Source: Larix kaempferi
Taxonomy: Eukaryota > Streptophyta > Pinopsida > Pinales > Pinaceae
DNA: 64,000 nucleotides
Assembly (NCBI GenBank): GCA_027924585.1
Contig: BSBM01000904.1
Span: 14,509,501-14,573,500 of the forward strand
Direction: 5' to 3'
The position numbers and the translations under genes were made by a program. This document shows, piece after piece, positions 1 through 8,963 of this stretch. The notes beneath the pieces are model-generated. The model did not search any database. It was not told the origin of the DNA and was given only the letters and a program-made list of their open reading frames with translations. Numbering within the stretch: position 1 is the first letter of the stretch; each line of letters begins with the position of its first letter.

Positions 1-1676
1 CCTGTAGCTGCTGCATAGAACCATCATGTATGTGTACATAGACCATATATCATCTATCCATGTCATCATAAGGTCTAACATCTCATGTCCCATGGTCCTC
101 CATGGTCAAACTAGGTCTAACCAAGACCAAATATAACTCAGACCATCATCCAAGGCTGCTGCAAAGTGTCAAGGTTAATACATGCTCTACAACTTATTCA
201 AATAGCAATTATAACACATAATGATCATAACTGGCGATCTACATCCAAATATATAGTGTCGTTAATTATTATTATTACTCAGACTAGACTTTCAGGATCA
301 TACTCACTTCATAGTTGTGATCAATTTGCTAGTGAAGGGTCAAGGCTAAATTAAATTGCTAGGCTATGGGATGACTCAACTGTCTTGACTTTGTGACACT
401 TTGGCAAGGGAAAGGGAATACACCATAGTATATACTGAATGAGCAATAACACAGGGAATGGCGGTGTCTCACAAATGGATGAGTTGTTTAAAGAGGGTTT
501 ATTCACCTTCACAGATGCGCACAATCCATAATACAAATAAGGCCAGCAATTGTTTAGATATAGCATTTAAGTTCCATTGCTTTTTGGGCCTGAAGTTTCC
601 ATAGCCTTGATCTATGTGTGTTTACAAACACATTGCATAGATTTATATTTTTCTTTTAGGCTTTCTGCTGCAGGTGTGTTTTTAAGGCACTTGTTTACCT
701 GAGCACTTCTAGGTGTGTCATGGACAGCTTGTTTACCTAGGTATTTATTTTCCACAAGATATAACATTTTATTTTCATTGCCATGTTCATTTGGCATGCC
801 TCTCATTCATGTGTGTTTAGAAACACATTGCATGAATGGGCTTTTCATACAAGATATAGCATTTCATTTTCCAGATTTTGTATTGATGGCAGCACTAAAA
901 GTTTCAGGTTTAGCCAACACAACTTTAGTGACTAGGGGGAATTCACTAGGAACTCCAACTCACGATATGTAAGTTTTGTCACCAACTCAGAGCCGAGACA
1001 CAATAAACAGGGAGGCTCATCCAATACAGAGGCTACAGTGGGGAAAGGTCCTCCATGCCACTAGTCAAGTAGTAAGTCAGGGTGATAATCTAAAAGGTAG
1101 GTCATGGATGGATGAAGACAATGAAATGATGGAGCCAACACTAGCAAGCCAAAGTATGGTGTAATGATCACCTCTATTCTCCCTAAGGAGGGTATGTACC
1201 AATGAGTATGAATAGTGAACTTCTAAGTCTGAGTAGGGACAGTATAATATATATAATAGATCAACCAGGTCCATATATCTATATGATCGCCAGATCATGA
1301 CACTAAGTGCTAAGACATGCTATAAGAATAAGTATAAAAGCAATCTAACCATAACACCGTAATATACCTGCTGAATCATATACCTGAATGCACATCAACC
1401 TGTACCATCATCTGTCCTCTGGAACTGCTGCTGTAACTCTGGGCACTACTGTCTGCTCTGTAACAATGGTATAATGGCTACATCGGTCATCTCTCTGAGT
1501 GTCCTGAAACTCAGTCATGGCATGGGGAATATAACTGCTGTCCACAATCTGATAGTGATCCAATATAGATGCTCATCTCGGCATCTCAAATGCAAGGGAA
1601 CTGGCTGAATGGTGTACTGGAATGAGAAAAATAATGTATGGTAGCCCGGCTACTATATATGTGATAACATCTGGCT
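1..1676 (-). repeat. 3' LTR of gypsy element A (partial, runs off the left edge)
   Basis: The plus-strand end of this block is GTGATAACA at 1668-1676, the inverted counterpart of TGTTATCAC where the other LTR of the element begins at 5970. The block is recognisably related to 18150-19763, the right half of the solo LTR at 15803-19763. Shared stretches include a CAATAAACAGGGAG motif (about 1000 and 19060), a segment with GTGTTTACAAACACATTGCA-like hairpins (about 590 and 18710), and similar last ~30 bases. It is read as U3 of a minus-strand LTR. Short open frames here are not convincing genes. Confidence 0.6.
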
Positions 1677-2138
1677 CCGGCTGGGACAAGTGCTCTGCTG
1701 AAATGAGCGCTTGAGAACCTCAGAATCTCTGGTCCTCGAACTCTGCTACTCGAATCAACGATCCAGCACTCTACCATTTTATTTCCAGCTTTTATTCTTG
1801 CAACCTATTTTCTGCATTCACAAACATCGAAAATACCTCATGCCGCATGTGTGGGAAAAATATAATAAAACAACTGAAATGAAATCTATTCTATGTCAGA
1901 AATATAAATGCATGAGAAAGTAAATTAAACTACTAACATAATTTGCAAAATTTGACATTTATTGTGCAGGAAAAGAAAAAGTGACAGGTACTCAGTTAAA
2001 CTAGAAGCTTACAAAGGAGCTTAGAGACTAAGAAGGTGCCAGACTCAATGGCTGAAAAGACTAACTACTACCTAAGTAGGCTTATTCGGTTTCCTACCTA
2101 CCCTAATCTACCAGGCAATGCAAGCAGAGAGATCCCAA
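1677..2138 (-). other. 3' untranslated stretch of element A
   Basis: This lies between the end of the gag-protease frame and the start of the 3' LTR. No domain or long frame is visible. A clear polypurine tract, expected on the minus strand just before the LTR at 1676, is not seen; only a weak purine-rich stretch is present. Confidence 0.5.
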
Positions 2139-5100
2139 CTATGTGGGATCAGGGATGTGATCCCTTAAGTCCCTCTGATGGACAGGATATAAAATACGTC
2201 GTCCACTACCAGTGGTCAGAAAGCACATGCCATCAATGCATCGCTCTACTGTGAAAGGTCCAACCCATAAGTCATCAGCTTGTCCCGATCTTATATGCAG
2301 TAAATGGTTGGGAATAATGACTTGACTTCCCGTAGGAAAACTATTTCTATTGACTGACTCAGGGATAACTCCAATGTTACGAATAGGCATGGGATGGATT
2401 TCAGCAGGGTTTTGCGGTTGAGGTGTGACAATCCTCGAGTTCCTCCTAGAAGGAACTGCATCAATTCTGGGTGGACCACCATCTAAGGAAATAGCAACTG
2501 TGCCAACAAGGACTTCCCTGACTTCCCTGACTTCCCTTCTTGTTTCTTGGACTACCTCATTTGGCTCTTCCTCATGGGGAGATACTACTCTTTTAACAAC
2601 CTCACCTACAATCCAGAAATCTCTATGTTCCTCTGAGGGAGATGGCTCATGAGATATGACAGTGTTATGACTAGAACCTTCCCCTGAAGGAACCGGAACA
2701 ACCATGTTTTCCAATCTGGGAGAAACTGACTCAAGATGAAATGTAGAGGAAGTAGGAATGTGAGAAGGATCATAAGTGTGATGACTAGGTGACTCGGATG
2801 GTAAGAGGAAACTAGGGATATGCGGATATGCAGATAAAGCATAGCTTTGAGGTTCTGAAAGAGTTTGGAAAATAGCAAGGTTATTTAGATTATAATCTCC
2901 TTCAGGTGCATCATTAATTAGGGCATCCTCTTCCCAACTCAGAGAGTTATCATGGACTTGAATTAGGCTACCGTCTTCTAGAGATAAATGAGATAAAGAA
3001 TCTTCTGTATCAGAATAATAAGTGGCTTCAGGCTCTTCATTTGTTTCGACCCTAGTAGATGTTGCAAGATTGTTTTCCCATGGGTAGATAGGTGCCAGCC
3101 CTTGGCTTTCTCTCTCTCTATTGTGATCAGTCAAGGCAAACCATTCCCTAACAGTGAAAGGAATTCTTTCTCCCCTCCTAATATCATCAAACTCATCTTC
3201 ATGCACTGGGTTCTCAATAATCTCCTCATTATTTATTTGATCATGAAGGTTTTCTATTGGGGGAGTTTGTTCCATGCCTTGATCATCAAGCAAACTCTCA
3301 TCTTCTCCTACATTTCTTATGCCATCCTCAACCCCTTCAAGTGTGTGATTTTCTATAGAAGGTTCTTGAATAATTTCATTGTTTTGTTCACGATCTTGGG
3401 GTTGATTTTCATATCCTCTCAATTCATCTATTTCCTCAACAAGTTCATTTCCAACTGTTCTTGTTGTTTCAATCATTTGCTTGTCTTCCCAAAAAGAATC
3501 AGAATCTTCCATGACCATACACATATTTTGATCGACCTCATATAACTCATCCTCATTTTCAACAAGGTTAGTTTTGGCATTATTTAATAATTCATCCCCA
3601 TATGTGTTTTTCAACCCTTCATCAAAAGATTCAACATGCTCATTATAACAAGGCTCTCTGTTAACCCGAATCAAAGCTCCATCAGGGTTGGGAACACAAA
3701 TAAATGATAAATCCATCATAAGGTATCCACCTAGACCAGCTGCCCATTTTCTAGATAAAAGCATTCCATATGCTGGGGGTAAGTCAATAACAACTACATC
3801 CATCATGGTAGAAATGTCTGAACATGCGAAAAGATCAGCCCTAAGGTTTTTAATCAAACCATAAGATGGCACTCGTCGGGAATCTATACCACAAACATTT
3901 CCATAAGGCCTAGTCACTTCAAGTCCCATTTCCTTCATAACTTGTAAAGGCATAACATTCATTGCTGCTCCAGAATCCAACATACAGTTATGAAGGAGCA
4001 TGTTTTGAATGTGCAAGGTGAGGTAAAAGGGAGAGTGACCACCGCTCTTTCTTTCATAAATGGCTGAATGGATATTTATTGGTGGATCCTTTTCTGTTTC
4101 ACTAGGTTGTGTTCCACTAAGCTTTTGGATATGACATGATTCTAGGATAGGTTCAGGAGTTTTCTCTTGGCCAATACCATTGAAAAATTCCTCTACTTGG
4201 CATTTAACAGAGGGCACCTTCATTAACTCAGTGACAGGGATGTTACACATTATCTTGCTTAGCTCTTTCTTCATATCGATCTTAAGATCATAATCATCTA
4301 TGGCAAGATCTTCTTCTTCCTTTTTATCTTCATCAATCTTTTTATGTTTATCAAGGAAAGAAGGCTGGGAGGTACTTCCTCGTTTGTAGATTTGATACTT
4401 TGGTTGCTCTTTAGGTTTTGGGAGTTCTAAGGCACAACATGTGGAGCTAGGTTCTTCAACTATATCATCTTCTTGCTCCCATGGCTCTTCTTCTAAAAGG
4501 ATTCTTCCAAAGTCTTCATCATAAGATAAGTCATTTATAAAGTTGATGTTTTCTGGTTGGTCATCATGGTCAATAGTGTCAGACGGTATTTCTTCTTCTT
4601 CATCACACCAATTGACTTCCTTCTTTTCAGAGTTTTCTGGATACTCAGGTCGTCGCCTATCCCTATCCCCATCAGGCCTTCTATTATTATTCCAGTAAGG
4701 TTTAGGGCCATAAGGATTTCTATGTCTCTCAGGGTCATTCAAACTTGCCACATTCTTAGTCAGGACAGTTAATTGTTTCATCATTTCTTGCATGACTTCT
4801 AAAGTGTCCTTGGATTCCTTTGGCACACTCACAGGTTCCTTTGGTTTTCGGAGTCTAGGGTCAGATCTGGAAGTGGATGGGGTGAATTGATCGAAAAAGT
4901 TTTGTTTCCCCATGGATGCTACATTTTGTTCAGCCATTTTGGCATTTGATTGAGCGGTCTTTAAGTCATTGGGGTTTTTGTCCTTTAGCTGATAACCAAC
5001 CCATCCCTCAAAAGCATTCAAGTAGTGAATGACAACTGCTTGATCTTTTGGTCTAATTTCTTCAGGGATAACAGCTACAGTCTTGTCAAATCTTATGTTA

Positions 5101-5642
5101 AACTCATGAACTGTTTCATTTTCTCTTTTCTTGATGTCAAAAAGTTGGTGTAAGAGAAATTTCCCGTCTAACTTTCGGGACCATTCACTGTTTAGCTTGT
5201 TGACAAAGTTATCATACCCATCAATAGATGAGGCAGGCAACCTGTCAAACCACTTCCTAACATCTCCTTCCAAGGATGCCAGGAGACCCCTCATGAACAC
5301 ATCTTCCTCAGATGCTCCATATGCTTCCATGTGTTCCCATACTTTATCAATGTGGTCTTCAATTGATATAGCAGATACTCCATCAAATCTGGGAACCTTT
5401 TCAAAATACTTTTCAGGCATGTCATGGGGTGCACCCTGGATTTGGGAAAAGTCTAAAGGAGATGGTTTTGCCTTTCTTCCAAAAATCCTAGGAGCTTGTG
5501 GTGGAGGAACATTCTGGTTTCCCGGGTTTGTTCCGGCCATTGGATTTGGTAAGTTTATGTTTAAGTTTGAACTAGGAGAAGAGGGAGGAACCGAATTAAT
5601 CAAAGGGGATCCTGAAGCTCTGCTTGGAGAATCGTTAACCAA
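2139..5642 (-). CDS. Gag-protease polyprotein ending in an integrase-type GPY/F module
   Basis: This is one uninterrupted frame of 1167 codons. Residues ~70-245 form a plant gypsy gag domain (motifs FVNKLNSEWSRKL, RENETVHEFNIRF). No CCHC zinc knuckle is seen. Residues ~530-660 are a retropepsin-like aspartic protease with the catalytic triplet in CMLDSGAAMNVMPL near residue 555. Residues ~690-1080 are an acidic low-complexity linker rich in E, D and S. Residues ~1095-1160 (IIPNHLLHIRSG then DDLWVGPFTVE and YPVH) look like the GPY/F end of a gypsy integrase. RT, RNase H and the integrase core are absent, so the product could build particles and process itself but not copy or integrate. The start at 5642 precedes a proline/serine-rich N-terminus. 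The frame is intact among decayed neighbours, which suggests youth or retained function. Confidence 0.85.
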   Translation of the reverse strand: MVNDSPSRASGSPLINSVPPSSPSSNLNINLPNPMAGTNPGNQNVPPPQAPRIFGRKAKPSPLDFSQIQGAPHDMPEKYFEKVPRFDGVSAISIEDHIDKVWEHMEAYGASEEDVFMRGLLASLEGDVRKWFDRLPASSIDGYDNFVNKLNSEWSRKLDGKFLLHQLFDIKKRENETVHEFNIRFDKTVAVIPEEIRPKDQAVVIHYLNAFEGWVGYQLKDKNPNDLKTAQSNAKMAEQNVASMGKQNFFDQFTPSTSRSDPRLRKPKEPVSVPKESKDTLEVMQEMMKQLTVLTKNVASLNDPERHRNPYGPKPYWNNNRRPDGDRDRRRPEYPENSEKKEVNWCDEEEEIPSDTIDHDDQPENINFINDLSYDEDFGRILLEEEPWEQEDDIVEEPSSTCCALELPKPKEQPKYQIYKRGSTSQPSFLDKHKKIDEDKKEEEDLAIDDYDLKIDMKKELSKIMCNIPVTELMKVPSVKCQVEEFFNGIGQEKTPEPILESCHIQKLSGTQPSETEKDPPINIHSAIYERKSGGHSPFYLTLHIQNMLLHNCMLDSGAAMNVMPLQVMKEMGLEVTRPYGNVCGIDSRRVPSYGLIKNLRADLFACSDISTMMDVVVIDLPPAYGMLLSRKWAAGLGGYLMMDLSFICVPNPDGALIRVNREPCYNEHVESFDEGLKNTYGDELLNNAKTNLVENEDELYEVDQNMCMVMEDSDSFWEDKQMIETTRTVGNELVEEIDELRGYENQPQDREQNNEIIQEPSIENHTLEGVEDGIRNVGEDESLLDDQGMEQTPPIENLHDQINNEEIIENPVHEDEFDDIRRGERIPFTVREWFALTDHNRERESQGLAPIYPWENNLATSTRVETNEEPEATYYSDTEDSLSHLSLEDGSLIQVHDNSLSWEEDALINDAPEGDYNLNNLAIFQTLSEPQSYALSAYPHIPSFLLPSESPSHHTYDPSHIPTSSTFHLESVSPRLENMVVPVPSGEGSSHNTVISHEPSPSEEHRDFWIVGEVVKRVVSPHEEEPNEVVQETRREVREVREVLVGTVAISLDGGPPRIDAVPSRRNSRIVTPQPQNPAEIHPMPIRNIGVIPESVNRNSFPTGSQVIIPNHLLHIRSGQADDLWVGPFTVERCIDGMCFLTTGSGRRILYPVHQRDLRDHIPDPT

Positions 5643-5948
5643 TTTCCAAAGGAAGTGAGATGGTTGTGCTTTGGGATCTCTTTTGCGATATGTAATTGGA
5701 GTTCCTTCAACTTGATCTAAGTTTACTTTACTTCTCGTGTTGTAAGGATGTAAATGAGCTCGCTCCTCAGCGGAGTCACGATTGGGAGTCGCCAGGTAGA
5801 TTTAACTCTTCTACCAAGATGCGTGTTGTTGTATATGCGGGAAGGACTAGGGCAAGCTATTGCCTCCCCGGCAACGGCGCCAAAATGTTAGGCAAAGAGA
5901 ACGGGAATGCTTGAAGAAAAGTATGTCGAACTAGGGCAAGCTATTGCC
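5643..5948 (-). other. 5' leader of element A
   Basis: This is the untranslated leader between primer site and gag start. It includes the inner half of an 84-bp tandem duplication that copies the primer site. A block around 5760-5800 has, on the minus strand, a CTGGCGACTCC-like motif of a kind seen in leaders of plant gypsy elements. No coding signal is visible. Confidence 0.5.
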
Positions 5949-5974
5949 TCCCCGGCAACGGCGCCAAAATGTTA
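5847..5974 (-). repeat. 84-bp tandem duplication carrying a second primer site and LTR edge
   Basis: A 44-base block (CTAGGGCAAGCTATTGCCTC... through the primer site into TGTTA) occurs at 5847-5890 and again at 5931-5974. The inner copy keeps the complete 18-base tRNA-Asp site (5865-5882) and the first five bases of the LTR (TGTTA at 5886-5890), then diverges. The element therefore has two potential primer sites. Confidence 0.9.
5949..5966 (-). promoter_or_regulatory. Primer binding site, tRNA-Asp
   Basis: The plus strand reads TCCCCGGCAACGGCGCCA, the 3' end of plant tRNA-Asp(GUC) including CCA, so the minus-strand transcript is complementary over 18 bases. It sits three bases inside the LTR edge at 5970 (TGTTATCAC), the usual spacing. 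It primes minus-strand DNA synthesis. Confidence 0.9.
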
Positions 5975-8489
5975 TCACCTAAGCTGTACTTACCCCTATG
6001 GATGGATCCAGTCATGGATGGCAATAGGGAAGGGCAACTCAAGAGGTGCAACCACGATCACCTCGACCTCCAATATATGGTTGTCACGCCAGTCGAGGCA
6101 ACCTTCGCTTTATGTTGTCTAGCCCAAACAACAAAGGGGGAGACCCGATCTACTCCCGACAGGAGAGATCAAAACCAAGACACCAAATCAGGGTATTTCT
6201 AAGTGAAGTTAGGTGTATGGTTTATCCTAGACCTAAGGGTAAAGTCACAAGCCAAGTGAGGGTTTCAATAAGTATAGCTTTGGTTCATAGTTGATGTAAT
6301 AGTGACTTATAATGTTTGAAGTGAGATCTAGGGCTAGTGTACTAGTTCAATGTTGGAAAGTCCACTGCCTTGGGAACTGTGTCCAATGCAGGGAAGTTAA
6401 GGTTTGTATTGGGGCTAACTAGTATGGATGACAAGCTTGACCATGATACATGATAGCTTCAAGGGTTTAGTTCACCATGCATAGGTCAATCCACAAGTCA
6501 ATCCAACAATTTAGGAAAGTTGAATTAACTTGGAGAGAAACCAGTGCCTTGGGAATTGGGAAGTGGAGTCAAAGTAAGGTTGACTTGTGGTTTAAGACTC
6601 CTAGTACTTGGAACAAGTGGGCAATAAAGGTCTTGATGGATGAATGAGTCTACATCTAGGTTTGACACAAGTGGACCACAATCCCTTAAAACAAGGAATG
6701 CAATCCCCAAGGCAAGATTTGACAAAGTGACAGTCTAGACCTAGGTTTTGAATTATTCCGGTTTCAGATCTCCAAAAATCTCAAGTACCCAGTTCCTGGA
6801 AGTGAGTCAACTCACTTCTCCAAGGTGGTGCGACTTTGCCCAAGGAGGCCTAAAAGTGGGGTTAGGTGGGTCAAAACAAGTCGGATGGCATCCAAACTTT
6901 AGATCCGGGTAGATCGGTCAAGTAGGAGTATGGATCTGTAATTTCGTGGTAATCCAACGGTTAGATCTTAGTAGATCTGAGTTTGAGGGTTCCAAGTGGC
7001 CCAAAATGGGGATTAAATCCCTTAAAATGTGGAATGGGGCCCACAAGGTGAATTTCAGGAAAGGGACAACCTGGGTGTATGTTATTGGATGTGTAGATGT
7101 CAAATCAAGTGGAATCTCAAACACCCACCACTTAGATCTAGGTCAACCGGCTCAATCAGTGAAGTGCACCTTGCTTGGGAGAAGCCAAATTGGTATGGGA
7201 GAGGGGTCAAACGGAAGCCAATCCTCACCAAACTATAGATCCGGGATGCCGTGGATGCTATAGAGGTGGGTTTTCAATATTATACCCAACAACCCACTAG
7301 ATCTAAGTAGATCTGAGAAAATGTAAAAATGGGGTTTTGATTAATTTAGGGTTTTAAGATATTTTAGACAATTGGATAGATCATGGAGATAGAACTTACC
7401 TTGAGATCATACCTGAGTGATGTGATGAGATGCCTTGATGTTGAGGAAGATTCCCGCAGAGATCAAATGAGAGATTGTTGATTTGCTTGCCAATTTGATG
7501 CCCTGGCCCACAAGTGCGCCTTCCTCTACCTGTCAAACCAAGGAACAAAATTCAATCAGTAAGATCAAGTATGGAAGAAATACAAGAGAAATGCAATAGT
7601 AACATGAAATAGAAGGTCCTGGGACAGTAATAGTCCCTGTTACCAACGAAGAGCTCCAAAGAAGAAGTAGGGAGAGTCTTCCCCTACCAATACCTCCTCC
7701 TCCAAGCAAATCGGCCTCCACCTGTAGATGCAAAATCGTGGTACAAAGATATGGCAAACAAGATCTCCAATAACTCAGTGCAAAGGAAGAACCAACGAAC
7801 GAACACCAAAAAACATTCACCACAACACTGGAGATAGATGCAATAATAATTTTCTATTCCAATAATCCAGAGCCAAAAGTCCCTTTTACAATGAGAGGCT
7901 CTCTCCTTTAAATAGGAAGGAGAGGCACCAAAATCCTAACCACTTTTTGAATGAGTGGCTAAGATTAAAAGATACAAATGTCTAATCAATGGTTGAGATG
8001 AGCTCAACAATAAAATACATGGATCACTAATAAAATATAATGTAAGTGGACAAAATCACCCTAGAAGAGGGGAATCCCACCAAATCATGATGATAAAATA
8101 TCATAAGAGGCTTATGGTGGGTCCAAGGGGTAATTTTATCCCTCCTTGGTCAATCCCCATAGCACAATAACCAATAAATAATCATGAATGTACCAAATCG
8201 TGCCTCCATAGTGAAGTCGTGGTCCTCAAAAGACCTCAAAAATCCCCAGAAAGTGCCATAAGTGATGGATGCGGGCCCCGATGAAGCTGAAACTGCTGGA
8301 GAAGGTGTGGAAGGTCCCGATCTATCATCACTGATCATCCCATGCCATAACTTTGCCTCAGTAGCCATAACTGGTTGAATCTGGTTTGTAATGAATGGTT
8401 GACAGATCCAATGCTTGCTACCATGATCCAACAACTTCAACAGGAACTCCATGCATAACTAGGCTACACGTGGCACAACGATGAGCTTC
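5970..8489 (-). repeat. 5' LTR of element A, truncated in U3
   Basis: This begins with TGTTATCACC next to the primer site and is related along its length to 15803-~18050 of the solo LTR. The minus-strand promoter is likely at 7907-7914 (TATTTAAA), which puts R-U5 at about 5970-7880. The U3 segment seen at 160-1676 of the other LTR is missing. The sequence instead joins a chromovirus integrase fragment near 8490 without a GTGATAACA end, so the outer part has been lost. No coding region is convincing. Confidence 0.65.
7907..7914 (-). promoter_or_regulatory. Probable TATA box of LTR A
   Basis: On the minus strand this reads CCTATTTAAAGGAGAG. The related solo LTR has TCTATAAGAG at the corresponding place (17303-17312). 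Transcription would run leftward into the primer site and gag. Confidence 0.5.
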
Positions 8490-8710
8490 ATTATAAAGGA
8501 CGTCTATATTTGGGCAAGAAATCATCCTTGAAATCCTAAGTGTTATTTGAGCTCCATTCATCCCCCACAGTCGGTCATTCAAGATTTCATAAAACATATG
8601 AAAGGATCAAACAATCATTTTTTTTCTGGGAAGGCATGAAAAAGGACAACCACACATTTGTAATTGAATGTGACATTTGACAAAGACATAAAGGGGAGAT
8701 CATGAAACCA
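8490..8710 (+). pseudogene. Gypsy integrase zinc-binding domain, fragment 1
   Basis: A translated trace (TVGHSRFHKTYERIK, then FVIECDI and KGEI) matches the N-terminal HHCC zinc domain of gypsy integrases: two histidines upstream and the first cysteine of the CxxC pair, with the second lost to decay. It is about 88% identical by eye to 14834-15047. It is truncated on both sides, by the LTR of element A on the left and a copia-like LTR on the right, and carries stops and small indels. Confidence 0.65.
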
Positions 8711-8963
8711 TGAAGAAGAAGGTTTTTACCCTAGAAACCCAAACTGGGAAAACCAGCAACAATAGATCTATAAGTCTCAGACCAATCTGGCCATCACCGG
8801 CCACTCTCGAGCAATTTACAATGGGGTTTCTCGAGCCCTTAAGTAGGCTTCTTCACATGCAATACTATGGACAAATACCAGGGGACACCTAAAACCATGG
8901 GCCCGTAAACCATCAACTATAGACACATCTTGACTCTTTTATCGAGTCAAGTTTAACCTAACA
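8711..8963 (-). repeat. 3' LTR of the copia-like element (253 bp)
   Basis: This is a direct repeat of 14560-14833, about 90% identical by eye with one ~22-base gap. It is bounded by TG and CA on the plus strand. The outer edge lies against integrase fragment 1. Confidence 0.85.

Larger units (their letters stand above)
1..8489 (-). mobile_element. Gypsy element A, non-autonomous gag-protease type
   Basis: In minus orientation the parts are a truncated 5' LTR (5970-8489), a tRNA-Asp primer site (5949-5966), a leader, one long gag-protease frame (2139-5642), an untranslated stretch (1677-2138) and the 3' LTR (1-1676, continuing left). The internal region is about 4.3 kb. No reverse transcriptase, RNase H or integrase core is present in any frame. 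The tRNA-Asp primer site and gag type resemble the Athila/Tat side of Ty3/gypsy, which is an inference from motifs. A purine tract next to the 3' LTR is weak. Confidence 0.7.

Noticed and set aside
5131-5658. 175-codon plus-strand frame, and others inside 2139-5642
   Set aside because: Shadows of the gag-protease frame on the opposite strand.
5949-5966. tRNA-Asp gene
   Set aside because: Only the last 18 bases match; position beside an LTR edge shows it is a primer site.
8150-8452. 100-codon minus-strand frame in LTR A
   Set aside because: Lies in U3 of the LTR and is not kept in the related solo LTR.
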